This document shows positions 1 through 7,391 of a DNA stretch of 64,000 bases, piece after piece. The stretch is from assembly GCF_022919115.1 (NCBI RefSeq), contig NZ_CP095072.1:3968001-4032000 (forward strand), in the 5' to 3' direction. Made by a program: the position numbers and the translations under genes. Numbering within the stretch: the stretch's first letter is position 1; each line of letters starts with the position of its first letter. Under the pieces are notes generated by a model. That model saw only the letters and a program-made list of their open reading frames with translations, searched no databases and was not told where the DNA came from. The DNA is from Gracilibacillus caseinilyticus. Its GTDB lineage: Bacteria > Bacillota > Bacilli > Bacillales > Amphibacillaceae.

Positions 1-1
1 C

Positions 2-604
2 GCAATGGAAGAAAAATGGTTACAAGCGCAAATACAACCCCATTTTATTTTTAATACTTTAAATTCCATTAGTGCATTAAGTGTCGTAGACGTTGAAAAA
101 ATGCGTAAATTAGTAGCTGAGTTCAGTGAATTTCTACGTAGTAAATTTGACTCTGGTTCCTTTAATACATGGACACCTTTCAAAGAGGAGATCGCTGTCG
201 TTGAATCCTATCTGTACATAGAAAAAGTAAGGTTTAGAGACCGATTAGAAATTCATTTGAATATAGAAGATACTGAAGGGTTCTATTTACCAACTCTGAC
301 GATTCAACCAATTGTTGAGAACACAATTAAACACGGTATTATGCAACAAGCTGCTGGTGGGACGATTGAAATTAAGGCTTTTAAGAAGAAAGATTATTTA
401 CGTATCATCATTAAGGATGATGGAGTTGGTATGAGTAAGGATGTCATTAGCTCGATAAAACATAACAATTTAGATAATTCTACAGGTATAGGGCTTAGAA
501 ATACGCATAGAAGACTAATTGAAGGCTTTGGAACGGGAATACAGATTAAAAGCAAGGTAAATGTAGGTACTGTGATTGCCTTTAACATTCGCAAACGGAC
601 TTAA
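2..604 (+). CDS. LytS/YesM-type sensor histidine kinase, C-terminal part (cut by window edge)
   Basis: Only the cytoplasmic kinase end is visible; the frame is open to the first base, so the sensor part lies outside the window. A His_kinase (PF06580-like) dimerisation/phosphoacceptor block reads LQAQIQPHFIFNTLNSIS, with the phospho-accepting His in QPHF about 13 residues into the visible part. A HATPase_c domain follows, with an N box (VENTIKHG) and a G box (DDGVGM). This family (LytS, YesM, YpdA) is membrane-bound and normally pairs with a LytTR or AraC-type response regulator. No regulator gene lies downstream: the next genes are broken and on the other strand. The partner may lie upstream or the kinase may be an orphan. 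Confidence 0.85.
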   Translation, partial: AMEEKWLQAQIQPHFIFNTLNSISALSVVDVEKMRKLVAEFSEFLRSKFDSGSFNTWTPFKEEIAVVESYLYIEKVRFRDRLEIHLNIEDTEGFYLPTLTIQPIVENTIKHGIMQQAAGGTIEIKAFKKKDYLRIIIKDDGVGMSKDVISSIKHNNLDNSTGIGLRNTHRRLIEGFGTGIQIKSKVNVGTVIAFNIRKRT

Positions 605-743
605 CTAGAATCTACGAGGAATTGTAATGAATCCAGTACAAACCTCCCCTGGATTCTGGATATCTATCAGGGTTCAAAGATTTAGCCTAAGAAACTATCG
701 ATTGCTGATGAAGGAGCATCTACGCATCAATTTTTTCAAAAAA

Positions 744-781
744 ACAAACTGTGCAGTAGCCCTTATACGTACACAGTTTGT
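744..781 (-). terminator. Intrinsic terminator, leftward
   Basis: A perfect 10-bp inverted repeat (ACAAACTGTG / CACAGTTTGT) with an 18-nt loop is followed, on the minus strand, by seven T residues. It sits just past the end of the serine-protease remnant and was probably its terminator. Confidence 0.75.
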
Positions 782-819
782 TCTAATTTCCAGTGTCTAA
801 CACAATTAATTTAGACTGT

Positions 820-1260
820 TTAATCTAGATAGGGATAGATGCCAAACTCAGAAATGATATTATGCACTTGCGTATATACTTCATAATCACCTCCATTACC
901 TTGATGGATTCCCATAAGCAGTCCACTTTCACCACTATAAACAGTCCCTCCACTGTCTCCAGGCACGGCATAATAGTCTGCTCTTCTCATATCATATAAG
1001 TTTGATTTTGAATAACTAGTATCCACTATTTCCCCACACCTAGGTGAATAATTATGATATCCTGCTACACAAACAGTTTGTCCAACATAGTCTTCCCAAT
1101 TCCTTTGGAAATCCACTAGTGTTACATCCTTACTGTAGTCTTCGTATACATAAGGACTAATATGACTAGAATTTCCATCTACAATTGTTAAGGCATCTAC
1201 ATTTCCACCAAATTGTTTATGATCATAGCTGTTAGCACCACCAATGAAAATTCCTAACCA
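820..1260 (-). pseudogene. Chymotrypsin/streptogrisin-like serine protease, C-terminal fragment
   Basis: The open frame ends in a trypsin-family serine motif (PGDSGGTVY) and a typical last beta-barrel segment (GLLMGIHQG). Two cysteines (VCVAG, PRCGE) could pair. The frame continues upstream without a stop to about 1260 (LGIFIGGANSYDHKQFGGN), but the catalytic His region is missing: upstream sequence becomes a GerA-type germination gene in another frame. It therefore looks like the distal half of a secreted S1 protease left by a deletion. A GTG at 1116 could start a short protein, but that would lack the catalytic His and Asp. Its own terminator at 744-781 survives. Confidence 0.6.
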
Positions 1261-2600
1261 ATTTCCGATACATCCCTTTCCATCTTAAAACTTAAATAGG
1301 AAACTCCAAATGTTTGTATACTTCCTAAATAGGCCATGATAAATACCATTCCTGATAAAAGACCAAACACCCCATAGACAGCAGATGTAAGAACAATCAA
1401 ATATTTATAAAATCTTAATGCAAATGAATTTTGGATACCAACAATAGCAAAGTTTGCAATAGTGGTTGCAGCTAATATAATAATGAGTAAGTTACTCACT
1501 AAATTCGCGTTTACGACAGCTTGACCAATAATTATCCCGCCTACCATCGTAATTGTTGGACCTATACTTCGAGGCAACCTAACACTCGCCTCCAATATCA
1601 ATTCCAAAATTAACAGCATTAAAAAGATTTCTATCAATGATGGATAAGGAACATTTTGTCTACTTTGAGCTATGGATAGAGCCATTCTATTCTTAAAACA
1701 CCTGGATTAACTGACACTAGAGCCACATACAAACCTGGAACACGCGTAAAATTAGTAAAGTGCATAAAAATCCTATTACGAATAAGAATAAATATCATTA
1801 ATGGATAAGGATAATTCTTATCAGATTCTACTGTGAATAAATCCCAAAATAAACCTGGTAGAATAAATGCCATCGGAAGTCTATCTTGAATATGACGACC
1901 CTTCTTTGCATTATATGTTGCGCAACCTCATGAAGGTAATTCAGTTGTCATTATTTTTGGCATTGTAGACAATGAAGAAAAGCCAAGCAATTTATATAGA
2001 TCCTGTTGACTTCTAACATCAAGTTTTCGAATGTTTTTTTCGATTTTCTTTGTTATATCGTCTAAAAACTCCGTTTTAATCCTATTACCACAATACACAA
2101 GATTTATCCTCTTTTGTTCAGACACTCAGAAATATAACCTTTAATAAGTAAATCTGATGAAACAATTTCTTTTCGAATTAGTCCTAAATTAGTATCTAAG
2201 TTTTCTGTAAAAGAACTTACAGATCCTTGTACAACATTTTCATTAGCAGGTTCTTGTATAGAACGTGATAATGTATTTGATACTGGTTCATATATAAAAT
2301 ATAAATCTAGTAATGGTCGGAATATAATTAGTTTTCCTTCAATTCCTTGAATTGCTTTATTATCTTTTTTTTACTACTATTTTCGAGTTCTTTTAATAAA
2401 TCCTCTATCTTAATTTCATTCGAGACATTATGTTCGATATAATCCTGAAGCATTTTTTGGTTTCAGTTAAATCAACTAAACTTTTAAGGCCAGCGATTTC
2501 GATTTGCTGGTCATGTATTAGTATCGTTTGAAAGAAAAAATCATCATTTTTTTCTGATTGTATTTTTAATTACTACCATTCAATTTATTCCTTTCGCCCA
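1254..2600 (-). pseudogene. GerA-family spore germinant receptor A subunit, degraded
   Basis: Pieces of a GerAA/GerKA-type protein read in order along the minus strand but in several frames. An N-terminal part around 2125-2330 contains an LGLIRKEIVSSDLLIKGYIS segment. A second piece (1928-2125) ends in MPKIMTTELPS, matching the family's FPQ..TERPD region. A third (1670-1873) has the LPGLFWDLF and VPGLYVALVS segments. A fourth (1254-1685) has the conserved VPYPSLIEIFLM and IGPTITMVGGIIIGQAVV membrane segments. At least three frame breaks separate them, and the C-terminus is cut off and joined to the protease fragment. An intact relative lies at 57519-59021. Not expected to be functional. Confidence 0.8.
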
Positions 2601-2848
2601 GCATTTTACTTTGTAATAGTATTGCTGAGTTTTCTAAAGGATATACATATTTGATACAATATATTCACCTCACAGTAGGATTTACATAATCTATAACTAA
2701 ATAAAAAAATTCCACCACTTTTAAATAGGAAAGAAGGACAAGGTCGTTCCTAATGAGTATGTCCCTAAATATGATTTTGTTGCAGGAAATTCCCATAAAA
2801 GCTCGAATAATGATGTAATAGGTATTTTTTAACCAAGGAGGTAAAAAC

Positions 2849-3604
2849 ATGAAAATTGCTGCGCTTTATGATATTCATGGAAACCTTCCAGCTCTTAACG
2901 CAGTGCTTAATGAACTAAAAAGTGAAAAACCAGATTTAATTCTCATTGGCGGTGATATTGTTTCTGGCCCTTTACCAGTTCAAACTTTAGAACGGCTTTT
3001 TCAATTAGCAGACCAAGACGTTCAGTTTATTAGTGGAAACAACGATCGAGAGGTAGTTATGGCATATGACGGAAAACCCCTAATGCATATGTCAGAGAAA
3101 GGACGTCAAAAACAATACTGGGTGTCTAAGCAATTATCACGTACCCAAAGAGATTTTTTAGCTACTCTAGATAAGTTAAAGATTTTTTCAATTGAAGAAC
3201 TAGGAGAAATTTTATTCTGTCATGCAACTCCCAAAAGTGATAAAGAGATTTTTACACCGTTGACTTCTAAAGATCAACTCATTAACATCTTTAGTACTGT
3301 TGAACAGCAATTGGTTGTGTGTGGTCATACACATATACAATTTCAAAAGCAACTAGGGGAGGTATGTATTCTAAATGCTGGAAGTGTAGGCATGCCTTTT
3401 GCCAACCAACCAGGTGCATATTGGCTTCTACTTACACCAAAGGGTTATGAATTTAGACGAACAATATATGATATAGAAAAGGCCACAAAGGAGATTGAAA
3501 CGAGTAAAGACCCATATACTTATGAATTCATCAAAAATTATATACAAAATACAATTCCAAAAGAAAGAGGCATTCAATTTCTTGAGAAATCAAAAAGATT
3601 ATAA
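2849..3604 (+). CDS. Calcineurin-like metallophosphoesterase (YfcE/MJ0936-like)
   Basis: 251 residues, with a strong ribosome site (AAGGAGG) 8 nt before ATG. The metallophosphoesterase motifs appear in order: DIHGN (Asp8, His10), GGD (Asp36), GNND (about residues 63-66), a His in FCHATP, and the closing GHTH about residue 157. These ligands bind two metal ions and usually hydrolyse phosphodiesters or phosphomonoesters in the cytosol. The compact length fits the Metallophos_2 group of small single-domain phosphodiesterases. Substrate cannot be told from sequence. The gene stands alone between the gerA pseudogene and a broken DinB gene and looks intact. Confidence 0.85.
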   Translation: MKIAALYDIHGNLPALNAVLNELKSEKPDLILIGGDIVSGPLPVQTLERLFQLADQDVQFISGNNDREVVMAYDGKPLMHMSEKGRQKQYWVSKQLSRTQRDFLATLDKLKIFSIEELGEILFCHATPKSDKEIFTPLTSKDQLINIFSTVEQQLVVCGHTHIQFQKQLGEVCILNAGSVGMPFANQPGAYWLLLTPKGYEFRRTIYDIEKATKEIETSKDPYTYEFIKNYIQNTIPKERGIQFLEKSKRL

Positions 3605-3669
3605 AAAGTATGAATTTGTCAATATTCATTTAAAACATATTAAGAAGATTCAATCATGAGGAAGTAATT

Positions 3670-4185
3670 ATGTATAGAACATTAAACGATTTTTATTTAT
3701 CTTGAGAATTTGAATCAAAATCTACTCATAAACTTTTCACAATACTTACAGATAAATCTATAAAGGAAAAAATATCAGATGAACAGTGGGAACTCGGACG
3801 CATTGCTTGGCATATGGTCACTTCCATTAATTTAATTTCTTCACATGCAGGTTTAACATTCGATGCGCCAAAGGATGATTGGATTATTCCTTCCTCCGCA
3901 AAAATTGTAGCTGAACATTATTTAACTACCTCACATAATTTTATTGAAGCGATTCAAAAGAACTGGACTGATACCTCGTTGCAAAAGAAAGTACCTTTTT
4001 TCGGCCAGCAAATGCCGATAGGAAGCCTATTACTATCTCTCAATCAGCACCAAACTCATCACCGCGGACAAATGACCATACTCATCAGAAAAGCTGGATT
4101 ATCGGTACCTGGAATATATGGGCCTTCTAAGGAAGAATGGGAGAAATTCGGCTTGGAACAACCAAAAGAATCAACTTTCAAGTAA
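3670..4185 (+). pseudogene. DinB-family protein with a single in-frame nonsense codon
   Basis: A ribosome site (GAGGAAG) precedes ATG at 3670, and the frame runs in register to 4185 (171 codons) apart from TGA at 3703-3705 (codon 12). TGG would be the simplest ancestral codon at that place (FYLS-stop-EFES). Downstream is a good DinB four-helix domain with the family's C-terminal HQTHHRGQ metal-binding motif and an LSVPGIYGPSKEEW tail. A GTG or ATG re-start within the gene (ATG at 3814) would lose the first helices and one metal-binding His (expected near IAWHM). Most likely a recent loss of function; a sequencing error is the other possibility. Confidence 0.75.
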
Positions 4186-4354
4186 TGATCACTTTATATT
4201 AATTTAGAATATATTAATGTTTTAAATTTATTAAGATAGTGAAATTATATTTACCGTTGCATATTTCATTAACGGAAACAAGCGAACACGGAAAAATCCC
4301 GTTTTGGTAGATGACTTTCATGTATATAAGAACAGAAAGGTTAATCATACGTAG

Positions 4355-4537
4355 TTTCAAGAATTAGACCTACATAGGGTTGTAGCCACTTGTCAGCCGG
4401 AAAATGTTCCCTCTTATCGTGTAATGGAAAAGAACGGCATGAGAAGAGAAGGATACTTTAAAAAATGTATTCCTCATGGAGATGATTGGTGGGATGAATA
4501 CTCTTATGCAGTTCTAAAGGAAGAATGGAAGATTTAA
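4355..4537 (+). pseudogene. GNAT acetyltransferase (RimJ/RimL type), C-terminal stub
   Basis: About 60 codons resemble the end of ribosomal-protein-type GNAT acetyltransferases: NVPSYRVMEKNGMRREGYF is the classic N.aS.rvmEKlGf..EG segment, followed by WWDEYSYAVLKEEW. A TAG at 4352-4354 lies directly upstream in frame, and no N-terminal acetyl-CoA-binding half is visible in 4190-4350. It is a remnant with no supported start codon. Confidence 0.7.
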
Positions 4538-4650
4538 TCTGATGAATGATTTATGATATATCTAGAGTTCTATAGTGAGTGGGTACAATTTTCTGGGGGG
4601 CGAATTAATAATTCTTAAGGACGGATGTATGGGGGGAGATAAAATGAATT

Positions 4651-5127
4651 ATGAAATATTATTTGTTACCAGCCTATCGAGCAATAGGATTACGATGGAA
4701 GGGTACATTTTCTGAAATCACACCACACTTAAAAAACGTTATTCAGCAAAGTCAAGACCGAGCTGATGAATTAAAATATAAAGTGAATCCGCATATTCAA
4801 TTAGGTTTATCTTACCATGTAATAAAAGATGGATTCGTACATTACGCAGTGTATGAAGTCGGGGAGGAACAAGAGATTCCTGAAGGGATGATTGAAATAC
4901 GAGTTCCTGAATTGACATATGTAAAGGGAAGACATGAAAAAGAGAAAAATATAACAAAGACCTATACGGAGTTACATAAGTGGCTAAATAAGAGTGACTA
5001 TACCCCTTATAAAGAAATCGGCGTAGATTATTATGATCCTTATACTCCGATTAAACATGAATATTACCCAGTTGATCGTGATCCAAATGATCCGCATTTT
5101 GATATTTATATACCAATTGTTAAATAA
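4651..5127 (+). CDS. GyrI-like/AraC effector-binding domain protein
   Basis: 158 residues forming one GyrI-like (SOUL/AraC effector-binding) domain: it opens with a strand (YYLLPAYRAIGLRWKGTF) and ends with the typical DIYIPIV strand. A VYEVGEEQEIPEGM stretch and YVKGRHEK also fit the family. These domains bind small hydrophobic ligands; stand-alone members act as sensors or sequestering proteins, and some were described as gyrase inhibitors. No HTH domain is fused. The start follows a run of G (GGGGGGAG) about 12 nt upstream; an alternative ATG eight bases earlier is out of frame. Followed by an intrinsic terminator, so it is monocistronic. Confidence 0.8.
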   Translation: MKYYLLPAYRAIGLRWKGTFSEITPHLKNVIQQSQDRADELKYKVNPHIQLGLSYHVIKDGFVHYAVYEVGEEQEIPEGMIEIRVPELTYVKGRHEKEKNITKTYTELHKWLNKSDYTPYKEIGVDYYDPYTPIKHEYYPVDRDPNDPHFDIYIPIVK

Positions 5128-5153
5128 ATTTGTGTTAAGAACAAACGACATTT

Positions 5154-5184
5154 AAGCCCAGGTTTCCCATGCCTAGGCTTTTTA
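5154..5184 (+). terminator. Intrinsic terminator of the GyrI-like gene
   Basis: Stem AAGCCCAGG / CCTAGGCTT (one mismatch) with a 9-nt loop, followed by TTTT, 26 bases after the stop codon. Confidence 0.7.
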
Positions 5185-5221
5185 CATAAACAATTTATTA
5201 TAGTATCAAATAACGAATTAC

Positions 5222-5712
5222 TTAGCTAAACAGCTTGCCAAACGTCACAGGACCAGGTACACCATCTACCTTAATACCTGTAGCACGTTGAAATGTTTTA
5301 ACAGCTTTTGCAGTTAGCTCGCCAAAATACACCGTCAATTCCTTTTTGGATCAAACCCTTTACAGAACAAGATGGCCTGTAGAATCCAGGTAAGATTTCC
5401 TCTTGCACCTTCTTTGATAACAACTGAAGCGCCTTGTGTTTTTGGACCCCAGACGCCATCCACTTTCAGTCAGCGTCAAACTGTTTATTCAATTCAATCT
5501 GATATGCCTTGATCAATGCTTTTGGTGTTTCGGGACCGAATTTACTATCAACCGCAATGCTGAAACCAAATCGAACATATTTAACATTTTCTGAATAAAA
5601 GCTACGATACCCGTCAATTTGTCGTCAGCCATTTTATTGTCGTCACTAGAGTTACTTGCATTACCTAAATTAATAACCTGCCCAGGTTGCAATTTCTTAG
5701 CTGGGATTCTAT
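5222..5712 (-). pseudogene. Cell-wall hydrolase (amidase-like) C-terminus with peptidoglycan-binding repeats, degraded
   Basis: Minus-strand pieces in different frames spell repeated PG_binding_1 units: GIDGVFGELTAKAVKTFQR, then DGVPGPVTFGKLFS before the stop at 5222, and upstream VDSKFGPETPKALIKAYQ and DGVWGPKTQGA. Such units anchor N-acetylmuramoyl-L-alanine amidases and other autolysins to the wall. At least two frame breaks and the lack of any catalytic domain show that it is dead. A second, more decayed copy of the same C-terminus lies at 43305-43600. Confidence 0.7.
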
Positions 5713-5722
5713 TCTACAGCCT

Positions 5723-6028
5723 CTACATCGTCTGATGGAATCGATTCTGTGCTTGATTACTTTCTCGGATACTTGATTCTGCACTCTCCACATTTCGAAT
5801 TAAACGATTACTGGACTGGAGTTTATCAAACGGTTCTACACTATCCCACTTTGGATCAGGTTGATCTCGAATTGTATTATTTATTCGTTCTTGTAATTTG
5901 ATAGATTGATCAATAGCACTTTTCATATCTGATTCAACATTCACCAGCATACTTCTAGCTTGTTGCAAGGAACTAACATTCACACATTTATCTGTAACAT
6001 CCTGCATTTCTTCCATCGTACTAATCAC
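5723..6028 (-). CDS. Hypothetical protein, helical, 101 residues
   Basis: An open frame of 101 codons, rich in Gln, Ser and Glu and probably all helical (SSLQQARSMLVNVESDMKSA). It has no signal peptide and no membrane segment. I do not recognise the family. It lies between two decayed genes and has only a weak upstream ribosome site, so it may itself be a fragment. Confidence 0.35.
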   Translation of the reverse strand: MISTMEEMQDVTDKCVNVSSLQQARSMLVNVESDMKSAIDQSIKLQERINNTIRDQPDPKWDSVEPFDKLQSSNRLIRNVESAESSIRESNQAQNRFHQTM

Positions 6029-6360
6029 GATATTGATGCTATTGGATATTTATTGTATTTTATCCCATTCTAATATGTTTATCCTCTGCTAAATGTTTAA
6101 ATTTTGATCAAATTCCTTATATTCTTTAATGACCAATTCTTTTCTGGAAAAAGTAGAGTCGTCACCTATTCCTCTAACCCACCATTAAAATCTTGTGCAT
6201 GAAGAAATTCGTATAATAGATTTGCATGCCGATTCCTCATGCTAAAACGAACATAAGCATTTTTTTGCCTGCTTTATTGTAGCCATGAATATCATCACCC
6301 ATCACAAGACGTCCTTAGATAAAGAAAAAACGGGCTTGACTTAAGTATATAATAAAGCTG
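6029..6360. other. Gene-poor stretch with minus-strand coding scraps
   Basis: No intact gene is seen. On the minus strand, around 6180-6310, short pieces in two frames (DDIHGYNKAGKK, then NRHANLLYEFLHAQDFNGGL) suggest a small frameshifted gene. Nothing else could be supported. Confidence 0.4.
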
Positions 6361-6690
6361 TCTATAATACGGATTATGTAAAGTAAGGCTGGATTATCAG
6401 ATGATAACTTTGACATGTTTTATGTGCGTAGCAAAGCTCCGAAATATGCTCCGCGTCCTGTGGGGCAAGGATTCAGATAGGCTATCTAATTAATGGATAC
6501 GATTGATACCACTCCATATGCTAGCTCTTACATAATTTGTAGAGTTTTCACCTTAGCGTAAGCCACCACGTAAACTCCAGCGGGACGTACAGGTGCTGAA
6601 GCTAACTTTGTGAAGTGGTTGGTATAAGGTATCATACCACTAACAACACTTCAAAATGACTTCTACGCTAGTTGACATAATCATAAGAAT
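6361..6690. repeat. Dispersed two-armed inverted-repeat element, copy A
   Basis: Begins TATAATACGGATTATGTAAA and ends with the complement of the partner arm (GTTGACATAATC). The left arm carries GTAGCAAAGCTCCG and CGCGTCCTGTGGGGCA; the right arm carries GAAGTGGTTGG and TTCAAAATGACTTC. The outer ends are inverted repeats of each other, while the inner arms differ. No coding frame is apparent. Five relatives are in the window (copies B to F). Confidence 0.8.
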
Positions 6691-6828
6691 CCATATTTTC
6701 TTCTTGAACATGATTCCACAATTCGCCTTTATGACTTTACTACTTCCATTACATAGAAAAAACACATCCTCTTAACGATAACTATTAATCGCTAAAAAGA
6801 CGTGTTTTTTATAACCCTAAAGCAGTAT

Positions 6829-6923
6829 TTAACAGTTTTCCGGTGTTCCTTCACGCTCTTTTGCTTTAAAGGATGAACCGCATCCGCAAGAAACGATAGC
6901 ATTCGGATTATCGATGGTGAATC
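6829..6923. repeat. Distal attachment site, displaced copy of the yutM 3' end
   Basis: 95 bp identical to 20517-20611. It holds a stop codon and the SCGCG-encoding end of yutM but is not attached to a gene. The sequence outside it (6757-6828) contains an AAAAAACAC / GTGTTTTTT pair and was presumably the original downstream region and terminator of yutM before insertion. Confidence 0.92.
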
Positions 6924-7222
6924 GTTAGGTTATACCCTCGCAAAGTTTAAAGGTTGTTTAGACGTTGACGTAACGGCATTTACAGACATTTTCGCATTCT
7001 ATAAACAGGGTTGTTACTGTTCAAACCGATTGTTTTTATCGGACTTTCATAACGGTTATTAACGTTGCCTATATTCTACCCAACTTCGGCGGATATGGCA
7101 AGTTTTAATTCGCTTTAAAGTCCGATTATAATATAACGCTCTCAGTTGCAATAAGACGGACAACTATCCGCCTTTACGTTTCTCGTTGCGTCTGAATGCG
7201 TTCTAGCAACGCCTATCCTCCG
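6924..7222. other. Non-coding left end of the element with an integrase arm-like site
   Basis: No gene is seen over about 300 bases. The first 54 bases hold a 39-bp sequence (6939-6977, with AAAGTTTA, TTGTTT and GTTGACGTAA) that recurs next to the other attachment site. The remainder is AT/CG mosaic sequence with small inverted repeats and could hold further integrase or excisionase sites. Confidence 0.55.
6939..6977. repeat. Arm-type repeat, left element end
   Basis: Shares AAAGTTTA-n4-TTGTTT-n2-4-GTTGACGTAA with 20471-20508 in the same orientation. Each copy lies just inside its attachment site, the expected place for arm-type binding sites of a tyrosine integrase. Function is inferred. 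Confidence 0.6.
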
Positions 7223-7378
7223 TTATACCTCGACAACTACCTTATACCGGCTACCCTTTTTCCATTCATGTTTTACATACTTGATCCGTCCGCCTTGTTC
7301 TTTAGCGTACCGGTCAATGTCCGTTAATTCCTCGTTACTATATGCGGAAAAAGTTAACTCTTGCTTATTTGCGTTCAT
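7223..7378 (-). CDS. Small hypothetical protein, 51 residues, last gene of the element's leftward operon
   Basis: ATG at 7378 is preceded by AAAGGGGGCGCAGCT, a strong ribosome site, and follows the tail-tip gene by 13 bases. The protein starts MNANKQELTFSAYSNEELTD and ends with KKGSRYKVVVEV: charged, soluble, no membrane segment. I do not recognise it. Its place after a tail gene would suit a small phage accessory protein such as a chaperone or regulator, but nothing in the sequence proves that. Confidence 0.6.
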   Translation of the reverse strand: MNANKQELTFSAYSNEELTDIDRYAKEQGGRIKYVKHEWKKGSRYKVVVEV

Positions 7379-7391
7379 AGCTGCGCCCCCT

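Noticed and set aside
3703..3705. Selenocysteine or programmed read-through at TGA in the DinB gene
   Set aside because: No SECIS-like hairpin was seen downstream, DinB proteins do not use Sec at this place, and Trp fits the position.
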